This document shows, one piece after another, positions 15,905-25,200 of a stretch of 64,000 nt of DNA (position 1 is its first letter; each line of letters opens with the position of its first letter). The translations under genes were made by a program, and so were the position numbers. The stretch covers positions 37,336-101,335 of the forward strand of contig CASDUJ010000032.1 of the NCBI GenBank assembly GCA_949283935.1, read 5' to 3'. The notes under the pieces were generated by a model, which saw only the letters and a program-made list of their open reading frames with translations, was not told the origin of the DNA and made no database searches. Origin of the DNA: an uncultured bacterium. Lineage in GTDB: Bacteria > Cyanobacteriota > Vampirovibrionia > Gastranaerophilales > JAILCC01.

Positions 15905-17881
15905 ATGCCCAAAATTTTAGTTTATTCTCAGAATGAATCTGATATAGAAAATGTTATAAATCCGCTAAAAGAAGTTGGATACATAGTTTCTCATACGCAA
16001 ACTATAGAAAATCTTTTTCAAATAGCAACAGATTTTAACGCAGATATAATGATATTATCTATAAAAGATAAAACCGATGAAGTTTCAAGAATTTGTAGAA
16101 AAATAAGACTTTTAGACCAATCTAGCGACATACAAATCATATTATTAGTAGAAAAAGATGTATTGTTTAATGAAATTTCACAAGGAGCAGACGGTTATGT
16201 CCAAAGGCCAATAAATCCTGCAATTCTTGTTTCAACAGTAAATGCACATCTCAGATTAAAAAATCACTTGGATATATTTTCAGCAAACAACAGCGAATTA
16301 GCTAAAAGATTTTACCAATTAAAAGTTTTATACGATACAAACTCCAATCTTGCAGGAACCTTAAATCGTCGCAAACTTATAAATATAATGAATGAAGGAC
16401 TGGAACAAAGTATAAGTTACTCTCTTTGTTCAACCTTAATTATAAATACTCCTGAAGATATTTTACTTTTAATAAATTCTATTTACCCTATCAGTAAAAG
16501 ATTAGAACAAGCATTGAAACTAAGAGCAGTAATAACATACAAATCTATGTTTTCAGAAGAAAATTTGCCATTTGAATTCAACGTAAACAACATAAAAACA
16601 GAAGTGAATTACAAAAAGGATAATGAAAAATATGATCTTGAAATTATGAGATTTGCAAGCATATTTTCTCCAATATCAACTCAAGATAAATTTTTCGGTA
16701 CTGTTGAAATTATGAGGGACACAGAACTTTCAAGGGAAGACACTACTTGTTTTCAAACTGTAGTAAGCCAAGTAGCTTTGCCTTTAGAAAGTGCTATTCT
16801 TTACGAAGAAATTCAAGACAAAAATGAAAAATTAGAAAAACTTGAAAAATTAAAATCTGAATTTGTATCTATTGTTTCTCACGAACTGCGCACACCATTG
16901 ACTGCAATAAAAAACTCACTTGACATAATGCTTAGCGGAAAAACAGGGGACATAAATGAAAAAATGGCAAATTTTTTAAATATGGGGAAAAGAAATGTAA
17001 CAAGATTATCTGGAATTATAAATGATTTATTGGATTTATCCAAAATTGAAGCAGGGAAAATGGAATATAGATTTGAAAAAACAAATTTAAAAGATCCTAT
17101 TAATATGGTTTTATCGACTTTTAAACCAACTGCACAAGAAAGAGGGATTGAATTAAATGCAATTTTCAACACAGAAAAAGCAGAAGTATACGGAGATACA
17201 CAAAAAATAGAGCAAATATTATCAAATTTGGTTTCCAATGCTTTGAAGTTTACAAATTCTCAAGGTAACGTAAAAATTATTTTAAGCGAAGCCAAAAATA
17301 AAAATTATTGGCTAATAGAAGTAAAAGATACAGGAATTGGAATAAACAAGGAAAATTTATCAAAAGTTTTTGACAAATTCCAGCAAATAGAAAGTTCTTT
17401 AAGCAGAAAAGTTGGAGGAACAGGTTTAGGATTACCCATTGCAAAAGAATTTATCACAACACACAAAGGCAATGTTTGGGTTGAAAGTGAAGAAGGCAAG
17501 GGAACAACATTTGCATTTACTATGCCAAAGTTTAATGAATACACAAATTTTTTAATTGAATTAGAACTTTTTTACGAAAAAGCCAAAAATTTAAACTCTA
17601 ATTTTGGAATTATAAATATCAAATCTGAAAATTTACAAGAGATAACAGAATTTTTGAACAAAGAGAAAAAATACAAGAAAATATTTAACGAAAAAGAAAA
17701 TTTGTACGTAATTACGAATAATTTAAACAAAAATGCTTTTGAAATTTATTTAGAAAAGTTAAAAGATTTTATTACCTCAAAAAATGATGTTAAAATGTTA
17801 TTGAAAAGCACATATTGTGATTTTGATGAAGACAAAGCTATAGATGAGTTACTAAATGAAATAAACCAAGAAAAGTTGTAA
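15905..17881 (+). CDS. sensor histidine kinase with N-terminal pseudo-receiver
   Basis: A 658-residue cytosolic kinase. Residues 1-120 have a receiver fold but the phospho-acceptor position is serine (ADIMILSIKD) and the N-terminal acidic pair is missing, so this is a pseudo-receiver. A GAF-like sensory region follows (about 130-295), then HisKA with the phospho-histidine in FVSIVSHELRTPL (near residue 326), and the ATPase domain with N box (LVSNALKF), DTGIGI and GGTGLGL (about 425-540). A C-terminal extension of about 115 residues has no recognised domain. The cognate response regulator begins right after its stop codon. No membrane segment is seen. Confidence 0.92.
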   Translation: MPKILVYSQNESDIENVINPLKEVGYIVSHTQTIENLFQIATDFNADIMILSIKDKTDEVSRICRKIRLLDQSSDIQIILLVEKDVLFNEISQGADGYVQRPINPAILVSTVNAHLRLKNHLDIFSANNSELAKRFYQLKVLYDTNSNLAGTLNRRKLINIMNEGLEQSISYSLCSTLIINTPEDILLLINSIYPISKRLEQALKLRAVITYKSMFSEENLPFEFNVNNIKTEVNYKKDNEKYDLEIMRFASIFSPISTQDKFFGTVEIMRDTELSREDTTCFQTVVSQVALPLESAILYEEIQDKNEKLEKLEKLKSEFVSIVSHELRTPLTAIKNSLDIMLSGKTGDINEKMANFLNMGKRNVTRLSGIINDLLDLSKIEAGKMEYRFEKTNLKDPINMVLSTFKPTAQERGIELNAIFNTEKAEVYGDTQKIEQILSNLVSNALKFTNSQGNVKIILSEAKNKNYWLIEVKDTGIGINKENLSKVFDKFQQIESSLSRKVGGTGLGLPIAKEFITTHKGNVWVESEEGKGTTFAFTMPKFNEYTNFLIELELFYEKAKNLNSNFGIINIKSENLQEITEFLNKEKKYKKIFNEKENLYVITNNLNKNAFEIYLEKLKDFITSKNDVKMLLKSTYCDFDEDKAIDELLNEINQEKL

Positions 17882-18259
17882 ATGAAAATGAAGGTAAAAA
17901 CAGTTTTAATAGCAGATGATGAAATAGACATAGTAGAAACTTTAAAATTTATGCTAGAATCTGAAGGATTTGAAGTTTTAACAGCATATGACGGGGAAGA
18001 AGCCTTAAAAAAAGCTAGAACAAATTTTCCTGACATAATTTTGCTTGATGTAATGATGCCCAAAATTAATGGTTATAAAGTTTCACGTTTACTAAAATTT
18101 GATAAAAAATTTCAAGATATTCCAATACTTATGATAACAGCTCGTTCACAAGAAGAAGACAAGCTAATAGGAGAGGAAACAGGTGCAGACGAATATATAA
18201 CAAAACCTTTTGAAATTTCAAATGTTATAGATTTAATTAACAAATATTTACAGGTATAG
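17882..18259 (+). CDS. single-domain response regulator (CheY-like)
   Basis: A 125-residue receiver domain with no output domain. The acidic pair (IADDE), phospho-acceptor aspartate (IILLDVMMPKING), switch threonine (ITARS) and lysine (TKPFE) are all present, so it should accept phosphate from the kinase immediately upstream; the ATG abuts the kinase stop codon. Lacking a DNA-binding domain, it probably acts by protein contact. The GspE/PilB-like protein encoded 4 bases downstream is an obvious candidate partner (inference). Confidence 0.93.
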   Translation: MKMKVKTVLIADDEIDIVETLKFMLESEGFEVLTAYDGEEALKKARTNFPDIILLDVMMPKINGYKVSRLLKFDKKFQDIPILMITARSQEEDKLIGEETGADEYITKPFEISNVIDLINKYLQV

Positions 18260-18263
18260 TTGT

Positions 18264-19505
18264 ATGCTTCTTTTGACTAATAAAACTATAGAAAAACTAA
18301 AACACGACCTTGTAAGAGAAGGACTAGTAGAACTAGATGGGTTAATGTTAGCACAAGAAAATGCCAAGATAAACAGCACCAATTTAGCCCAAGAACTAGT
18401 TAAAGAAAATCTTATAACAGAAACTGTTTTACTAAAATTTATTGAAGACAAATTACACATTCCTTTTGTAGATTTAAGAGATTATACCCCAGACACAAAT
18501 TGTTTAGCTTACATAAGTTCTGAAAATGCTCAAAAATACAATATTTTCCCATTATTTAAAATTGAAGATGTCTTAACGATAGCTATGTCGGATCCACTTG
18601 ATTTGTTTACAATAAATACCTTATTTGAATTTAGTGATATATCAATAGAACCTGTTGTATGTACGGAAACTTCTATTAAAGAAGCTATTAAAGAATATTA
18701 TTTAAAACAAAATACTTCATACGGAAATGAAACATGGCAAGATATGCTTATCTCAGATAACATCAATGATGAAATTCTAAAAGAGGCCATTTGGGATATA
18801 TTAAAAGATGCAATTAAAACAAATACCGAACACATTTTTATGGAACGTTCTCATACAGGATTGAACATTTTTTTCAATAAAGAAATAAAAGGATTTATTC
18901 CTAATTTACTAGTCCCAAGATTTATGTTTGAATTTAAAAATTTATCAAATTTAGACAATGAAATAGAAGAAATTGCTCAAAGTTCTAAATTCACAATAGA
19001 TTTAAACAATCAAAAATATTCCATTTTAGTTTCTTTATTTCCCACAAAATTTGGATCAAGAATATCAATTATTATAAATAAACCTATAAAAAATATAACA
19101 GAATATAATTTTGATGAAAAAAAATTAAATGAACTATTTTCGCATCCCGCACTAATTGGAATAAATGACTTAAATAAAAATGAAGCTAACAGTTTATTTT
19201 ACGCATTAGCTGAATATTTGAGTGAAGAATACAATATACTTATGGTAGAAAGCAACATTAAATATGAACTTAGTGGTATAGCTCAAATAGAATTCCACAA
19301 AAACACAGCCTTGTATTTTGATGAAATAATAAACCAAATAGATTTACAAAGATTTGACATAATATTTTTCGAAAAAATTTACACAAAAGAACAAGCGAAT
19401 AAATTAAAAATGTTTACCAAAGAAAAAATAATAGTAACAAATTCTACAGAAGAAAATTTCAGTAAATTTGATTTTCAAATTAATACACAAGGAAAAATAT
19501 TTTAA
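18264..19505 (+). CDS. GspE/PilB-like pseudo-ATPase with MshEN domain
   Basis: A 413-residue protein. Residues about 5-155 match the N-terminal MshEN/GspE-N domain (ITETVLLKFIEDKLHIPFVDL, and AMSDPLDLFTINTL), a fold that binds cyclic-di-GMP in MshE-type ATPases. The remainder follows the GspE/PilB motor domain in order (HIFMERSHTGLNIFF for the usual DIHIEP region, LFPTKFGSRIS for TLPTxxGE, ELSGIAQIEFHKNTAL for GIxQVQVN), but the Walker A stretch (near residue 300, INDLNKNEANS) has lost GPTGSGKS and the Walker B region reads FDIIFFEK. ATP hydrolysis is therefore unlikely. It is the last gene of the kinase/regulator operon and is probably a regulatory target or adaptor. Confidence 0.75.
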   Translation: MLLLTNKTIEKLKHDLVREGLVELDGLMLAQENAKINSTNLAQELVKENLITETVLLKFIEDKLHIPFVDLRDYTPDTNCLAYISSENAQKYNIFPLFKIEDVLTIAMSDPLDLFTINTLFEFSDISIEPVVCTETSIKEAIKEYYLKQNTSYGNETWQDMLISDNINDEILKEAIWDILKDAIKTNTEHIFMERSHTGLNIFFNKEIKGFIPNLLVPRFMFEFKNLSNLDNEIEEIAQSSKFTIDLNNQKYSILVSLFPTKFGSRISIIINKPIKNITEYNFDEKKLNELFSHPALIGINDLNKNEANSLFYALAEYLSEEYNILMVESNIKYELSGIAQIEFHKNTALYFDEIINQIDLQRFDIIFFEKIYTKEQANKLKMFTKEKIIVTNSTEENFSKFDFQINTQGKIF

Positions 19506-19525
19506 AACCTGAAAATTTAAACAGC

Positions 19526-19553
19526 AAAAAAAGGGTTGACAAAAAGTCAACCC
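19526..19553 (-). terminator. intrinsic terminator of cobO
   Basis: GGGTTGAC/GTCAACCC, 8 base pairs with a 5-base loop; on the minus strand it is followed by seven T residues. It lies just beyond the cobO stop and also between the convergent genes. Confidence 0.8.
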
Positions 19554-19587
19554 TCTCTCCCCAATTTCCCAATAATTTTCCCAAATC

Positions 19588-20121
19588 TTAATACTCTATA
19601 CCTTGGCGCGCCATTACACCTATATCGAAATAATGCTTGATTGGCTTCATTTCTGTAACAAGGTGAGCCATAGCAACAATTTCAGGATGAGCACGTCTTC
19701 CAGTAAGAACTATTTCCAAATTTTCAGGACGTTTAAGTAAAGTTTCTTTTACATCAGAAACCTTAATTAATCCCATGTCAATGCAAATATTTAACTCATC
19801 TAAAATAATCAATTGATATTTTCCACTATTAATAGCTTCTTTGGCAAATTGCCAACCGCTTTTTGCTTCCTTATAATCATCCATGCAAATATTATGGGAA
19901 TAAACAACTCTATCCATACCAAACTGAACCACCTCAAGAGATGGTAAAAGTTTAGAAGTTGCAATTTCGCCATAATAATTATCATCTTGTTTTCCTTTTG
20001 TAAATTGGATAATTAAAACATTCCACCCGTGTCCGAGAGCTCTCAAAGCTAATCCTAAGGAAGCTGTTGTTTTTCCCTTACCGTCTCCGGTATAAATTTG
20101 TATGTAACCGTGATCTAACAC
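19588..20121 (-). CDS. cobO: cob(I)yrinic acid a,c-diamide adenosyltransferase
   Basis: Transfers the adenosyl group of ATP to the cobalt of corrinoids (CobO/BtuR/CobA family), making adenosylcobalamin-type cofactors. The 177-residue protein has the N-terminal P-loop YTGDGKGKTTASLGLALRALGHG and VLIIQFTKG, then LIILDELN, and ends with the family's typical VTEMKPIKHYFDIGVMARQGIEY-type tail. A GTG start at 20121 is chosen because GGAGG lies 9 bases upstream; a TTG seven codons earlier is possible but lies over that ribosome site. No other cobalamin genes are nearby, so it may serve corrinoid salvage. Confidence 0.93.
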   Translation of the reverse strand: MLDHGYIQIYTGDGKGKTTASLGLALRALGHGWNVLIIQFTKGKQDDNYYGEIATSKLLPSLEVVQFGMDRVVYSHNICMDDYKEAKSGWQFAKEAINSGKYQLIILDELNICIDMGLIKVSDVKETLLKRPENLEIVLTGRRAHPEIVAMAHLVTEMKPIKHYFDIGVMARQGIEY

Positions 20122-20159
20122 CCTATGTGCCCTCCAAAACAATCTTATTTAATTATGTG

Positions 20160-20320
20160 ATTTCGGTCGTCAAACCACTCCCCAAATCTGGGAAGTAATT
20201 AACATATAAATGCTCACTATATCCATTAGAGACTGATTTTCAGTCTTTGCATATTTTGAAATCCATTAATACTATACTAGTACAAAACAACTTCACTTGG
20301 CAAATACTAATTGAAATTTT
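20160..20320 (-). promoter_or_regulatory. possible structured leader upstream of cobO
   Basis: The 396 bases between cobO and the rubredoxin gene contain no gene. On the minus strand two hairpins are visible ahead of cobO: AGACTGA/TCAGTCT (20230-20246) and CTTCCCA/TGGGGAG (20178-20195). A -35/-10-like pair (TTGCCA ... TAGTAT) lies near 20275-20300. The conserved cobalamin-riboswitch core (GCCACTG-like box) was not found, so this is only a possible structured leader. The rest of the gap is featureless AT-rich sequence. Confidence 0.25.
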
Positions 20321-20517
20321 TGCAATTATTTTTACATTGTTTTTTTAACTATTACTCGAAACCTTTACTATTAAACCTTATCGGGGAAATTCAAAAGTTT
20401 TACAAAAAAACAGTAAAATTTTGTTAAAAAACTATTGCAATCCTTTTAGCATGGGTAACAATCCATTAATTAAAAAAACAGTTAAAAATAATAATAATTA
20501 ACAAGTATTAATAAATT

Positions 20518-20655
20518 CTAAACAGCTTCAAACATATCTTTTGGAACACCACACAATGGACAAACCCAATCTTCAGGCAAATCCTCAAAAGCTACATTAT
20601 CATGCTCCGATGGATCATAAATATAACCACACGCAACGCATTTGTACTTGGTCAT
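20518..20655 (-). CDS. rubredoxin (short form)
   Basis: A 45-residue iron-binding electron carrier. The four iron ligands are in [12 protein letters not shown] and [14 protein letters not shown]. The loop between the two halves is about ten residues shorter than in classical rubredoxins of 52-54 residues. The start at 20655 is set by the strong AGGGAGGTG ribosome site; an upstream in-frame ATG gives an unlikely Cys-rich extension. It is divergent from hydG, with overlapping promoter elements. Rubredoxins in anaerobes feed electrons to oxygen- or peroxide-reducing enzymes. Confidence 0.92.
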   Translation of the reverse strand: MTKYKCVACGYIYDPSEHDNVAFEDLPEDWVCPLCGVPKDMFEAV

Positions 20656-20679
20656 GCCGCACCTCCCTTCGATTACATA

Positions 20680-20734
20680 ATTATATAATATTTTTCGGCA
20701 AATGTCTTTGACATTGCAATTTAAGTAGTACAAT
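20680..20734. promoter_or_regulatory. overlapping divergent promoters of rubredoxin and hydG
   Basis: Minus strand: AAGACA (20703-20708) and TATAAT (20680-20685), spacer 17, for rubredoxin. Plus strand: TTGACA (20708-20713) and TACAAT (20729-20734), spacer 15, for hydG. The two -35 boxes abut in TGTCTTTGACA (20703-20713), a dyad (TGTC-TTT-GACA). Confidence 0.5.
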
Positions 20735-20756
20735 TGGAGTAGATAGGGGAAAAATC

Positions 20757-22136
20757 ATGAATGAAATTATTAATGAAGAACAAATTAATTCGCTTTTAGA
20801 CATAAAAGCCAATGAAAGTCAAATTAATGAAATTTTAAACAAAGCTTTACTTATGAAAGGTATATCTTTAGAAGAAACAGCTAAACTTCTTAATATTCCT
20901 GACAATAACGAAGAAGAACTAAAAAAACTTTTTGATGCAGCAAAACTTCTAAAAGAAAAGATTTACGGAAAGAGAATAGTTTTGTTTGCACCTTTATATG
21001 CAAGTAATTATTGTTCAAACAATTGTGTTTATTGTGCTTTTAGACGTGACAATAAAAATATCAAAAGAATTCATTTAACACCAGCCCAAGTAGTTGAAGA
21101 AGCCAGAGCTATTATGCAATTAGGTCACAAGAGAATAGTACTTTTAACGGGAGAAGATTATATTCACTCAGGACTTGATTACATAGAAGAGATTATGGAT
21201 CGCATTTATCACGAAAAAGTGTTTAATGGAGAAATAAGAAGAATAAACATAAACATAGCCCCTTTAAGTATAGAGGACTTCAAAAGGCTTAATAGTTTTG
21301 GAATAGGTACATACCAATTATTTCAAGAGACTTACAAAAAGGACCTTTACTCCAAAATGCATCCTGCCGGAAAAAAATCTAATTATGAATGGCGTCTTGA
21401 AGCTATGGATAGGGCAATGGAAGCAGGCATTAGTGATGTTGGAATTGGTCCATTATTTGGAATGACAGATTATAGATTTGAAACCTTGGCTACACTTATG
21501 CACGCAAATCATTTAGATCAAAAATATAAATGCGGACCTCATACAATTTCAGTGCCAAGAATTGAGCATGCACAAGGAGTAGATTTTTCAGATAATTTAC
21601 CTGCACCTTTAACAAATATTCAATTTAAAAAACTTGTTGCAACTTTAAGATTAGCTGTACCTTACACAGGGATAATTATGTCAACAAGAGAAACTCCAGC
21701 TCTAAGAAGAGAATTATTAGACTTAGGAATTTCCCAAATAAGTGCAGGGTCAAAAGTTAACCCTGGAGGCTACACGGACAATATTGCAACTGAACAATTT
21801 GAATTGGGAGATAATAGAACTTTAGATGAAGTAATAAGAGAACTTGTTGATAATAATTTTATACCTAGTTTTTGCACGGCCTGCTATCGTTCTGGACGAG
21901 TTGGAAAGGACTTTATGGATTTAGCTAAACCCGGTTTAATTAAACGTTTTTGCAATACAAATGCATTAGCTACTCTTGGAGAATATCTATTAGATTATGC
22001 CTCAGAAGATACTAAAAAAGCTGGTTTAGCAATGATAGACAAAGAAATAGACGCAATAGAAGACCCTAAACTTAAAAATTTGGCCAAAGAAAAAGTTAAT
22101 TTAGTTAAAAATGGTAACAGAGACGTTTATGTTTAA
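20757..22136 (+). CDS. hydG: [FeFe]-hydrogenase maturase HydG (radical SAM tyrosine lyase)
   Basis: Cleaves tyrosine to make the CO and CN ligands of the hydrogenase H-cluster. The 459-residue protein has the radical SAM cluster motif CSNNCVYCAF (near residues 87-96), the ThiH-like TIM barrel (INIAPLSIEDFKRL, GIGTYQLFQETY, PGGYTDN), and the C-terminal auxiliary-cluster motif CTACYRSGRVGKDFM (near residue 379) that separates HydG from ThiH. HydE, HydF and a hydrogenase are not in the window. AGGGGAAAA precedes ATG. It ends before a bidirectional terminator. Identity is firm; whether the organism has an [FeFe] hydrogenase cannot be seen here. Confidence 0.93.
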   Translation: MNEIINEEQINSLLDIKANESQINEILNKALLMKGISLEETAKLLNIPDNNEEELKKLFDAAKLLKEKIYGKRIVLFAPLYASNYCSNNCVYCAFRRDNKNIKRIHLTPAQVVEEARAIMQLGHKRIVLLTGEDYIHSGLDYIEEIMDRIYHEKVFNGEIRRININIAPLSIEDFKRLNSFGIGTYQLFQETYKKDLYSKMHPAGKKSNYEWRLEAMDRAMEAGISDVGIGPLFGMTDYRFETLATLMHANHLDQKYKCGPHTISVPRIEHAQGVDFSDNLPAPLTNIQFKKLVATLRLAVPYTGIIMSTRETPALRRELLDLGISQISAGSKVNPGGYTDNIATEQFELGDNRTLDEVIRELVDNNFIPSFCTACYRSGRVGKDFMDLAKPGLIKRFCNTNALATLGEYLLDYASEDTKKAGLAMIDKEIDAIEDPKLKNLAKEKVNLVKNGNRDVYV

Positions 22137-22155
22137 ATAATAAAAAGTCACAAAC

Positions 22156-22186
22156 AAAAAGCTCAACTTTGTAAGTTGAGCTTTTT
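22156..22186. terminator. bidirectional terminator between hydG and the giant prepilin gene
   Basis: A 14-base perfect stem AAAAAGCTCAACTT/AAGTTGAGCTTTTT with a TGT loop, with T-runs on both strands, in the 69 bases between the convergent genes. Confidence 0.92.
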
Positions 22187-22205
22187 GTCAATTTATTATT
22201 CAAAT

Positions 22206-25200
22206 TTATCCATTCAAAGTTTTGAAAAATACGTCAACTATAGTTCTCACAACAGACTTCACAGCTCCTGTAGCAGCATCCCATATATCCATCATAAAAC
22301 CGCCAACAATACCTATCACATTACCGTGCTCATCTGTTTTTATTGTCAGTCCATCTTCATTGAATTCAGTGCTATATTCAGTCGAAATTGAAGTAATTCC
22401 GACATCTTTTAAAGTTTTCAATTCAGGAGTATAACAATTATCATTTGACGTATCATAACTGCAAGAACAATAACTTTGTCCAGTTAATATATTTCCGAAA
22501 CCTTTTATAAGAGATACATCACAATTTAAAACATAGTAATCTACACGACCATTTTTGTTCAAATCAGACCACAGAAGTAAATTATCAAAAATGGCATCTT
22601 GAGCATCTATGGTTCCGTCATTGTTATCGTCATATTTAGTAAGTTCATCAAAACCTGTTTTTTCACCATTTTGATCGCCAAACAATTGTTTACCACTTTG
22701 AATTTGAACATTAAGAACTTTACCTTCATATACCATTGGAGTAGTTTTATCATTCAAATATTCATTGTGGAAATTTTGCTTTTTATCTCCATCTGAATTA
22801 TCTTCAGCGTGTTTGAAATTTCTACCTTTGTTTTCAACATACTTTAATTCCGGATTATCATGAGATGCTATACACAAAAATGCATCATCAAATCCTTTAT
22901 TTTCCATATTAGTCGTCCAAGCTGTTTGCTCTACGCCATTTCCGGTAATATCAAATTGAACTCCATCTTTTACGGATGTAAAGACTAAACCATCACCTTG
23001 GATATCAAAGACTAAAGGAGATTGAACTTTAAATGTATAATTAACATCATATTCGCATCTGTTCCTTATGGTTTTTAATGTACCTCCGACAACACTGCTG
23101 CCATGTCCGTTACAAAAACCGTTAGGTATATAGCCTTTGCGACCTACAGTAGAATATTCATAGTTACCATTTTCGGGATGAAGTTTTCCTACTCCATAAT
23201 TTCCACCACGGTCTTTCACACTATTAACAATACTATTATGGGTATCTATGTAATCTATAAGAAAACCTTTATCAGAAATAATATACAAGTTTTGTCTGCC
23301 TTCGCCGTTACTATAAGCTTTTTCTTTAGCTGTAATTTGTGAACTTGGAATACAAGTAAAATTATTCAACAATGCAGCTAAAGTTGTTGCATGGTTATGA
23401 CCTTGAGTCATCATGTAAACACTTCCATAATCAGCACAAGCAGTACAAGAAGTATTACCTGTTCCATTAGCATAAGTTTGCTTGTCGCAATCAAGACATT
23501 TAGCCATACCTTGATTTGGGGCATATGTATCTTGCGCACAAGGTTTACATACATCAGGAGATGTGCCACCTGCTACACCATTTGTAGATGTACCTGCAGG
23601 GCATGGAACACATATTTTTACGTTTGGATTATCAGGAGAAACTTGAGAATAATATCCGGCTTCACATTTAGAACATGTTCCGTCTGAATTTGTTTTTTCT
23701 CCATCTTTACAAGCAACGCATAATCCTACAGAAGCAGCACAAGTACCAGGGAATGCAGTACCAAAAGGACAAGCTTCGCAATAAGGATATTTAGACTTAT
23801 CATAACTTGAACTTATAGTACTTGGAGCTTTACTTGCATTTTGAACTCCATAAGTATTAGAAGGACAGCATGTACAAATTTCATCTACTGAAGTATAAGT
23901 CTCTTCTACTTCAGAATTAAAATATTTACCAACCGGACAGAACTTACAAACTCCTGCTCCATCCCCAACTTTATCAACAGCACCTTCTACCACAGAATAA
24001 GTGCCTGTAGGGCAAGGAATACAAAAATCTTTGCTAGCCGGAGCAACACTATATTCGGCAACTGTATAAGTTCTTATAGGACATTTAACACAAGTATTAA
24101 CACTTGTCTGACCTTCTGCTGTAGAATAGGTACCAGGCTGACACCAAGTGCAAGCATTAGCATCTTTGTTTCCTTTTTTGTCTGACCAAGTACCTGCAGG
24201 ACATTTTACACATTCTGTAAGCCCTAAAGTGTTATTACCATGCATACCTGCAGGACAAGCATCACAAGCAGTTTTTCTTGCAACGGTATTTGAATAAGTA
24301 CCTATTTCACAAGGTATACATGCAGTCTGCCCAGATTGAGGTTGATAAGTTCCAGGCTCACATGCATAACGATGAGTGATTGAATCTTCGTCGCTTGGAT
24401 TGTCTTTAGGACATTTGTAGCCTGGAGGACATATCGCACATTGAGTAGCCTTGACACTTTGTGGATTTCCTTTGTCATTTGCAGAATAATATCCAGCTTT
24501 ACACAAAACAGGAGCTTGGCATTTTCCTGCACAGGCATAGCCATCTTCACAATTTCTAACATTAGTAGCTGCCTGACTAACAAATTCGTTACTATTATTA
24601 TTTGAAGCATATTGACCCGGTAAAACATCCAAACAAACTGTTTTACCAGCTTCTGGTTGGTACGTGCCACAAATGCAAGCTTTAGGTTGAATCAAGCCCT
24701 TTTCCGGACAATAGTTTCCTACAGGACAAGCTATACAACTTGTAGATCCAGATTTATCTTGATAACTTCCTGCAGGACATAATTCACATTTTTTTAGCTT
24801 CGTATCATAATAACTTCCAGCTGGACAACCTTGACAAAATAATGCACCCTCATCTGACCAAGTGCCAACAGCACAAACAATAGGACTTACGGTTCCTGCA
24901 GTAGGACAATAATAATTTCTAGGGCAGGGAAGACAAGCTGATACATCTGTCGCTCCTTCTTGAGCAGAATAAGTTCCAGCCGGACATTTTATAGGTTCAA
25001 CCAAACCTTCTTCCGGACAATAATGCCCTTTAGGACAAATTGTTTTATCAGTTGCACCAACTTCTGGACAATAATACCCTTTTGGACATATAACTTTATT
25101 TATTAATCCACCATCTTTAACTTTAACTAAACTAGTATCTCCATTTTTGTCAGTTTCATATACATATTTCGCATTATTATATTTATTTTTGTCTTTATCA

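Noticed and set aside
20122..20517. Cobalamin riboswitch before cobO
   Set aside because: The conserved riboswitch core was not found on the correct strand; only two generic hairpins are visible.
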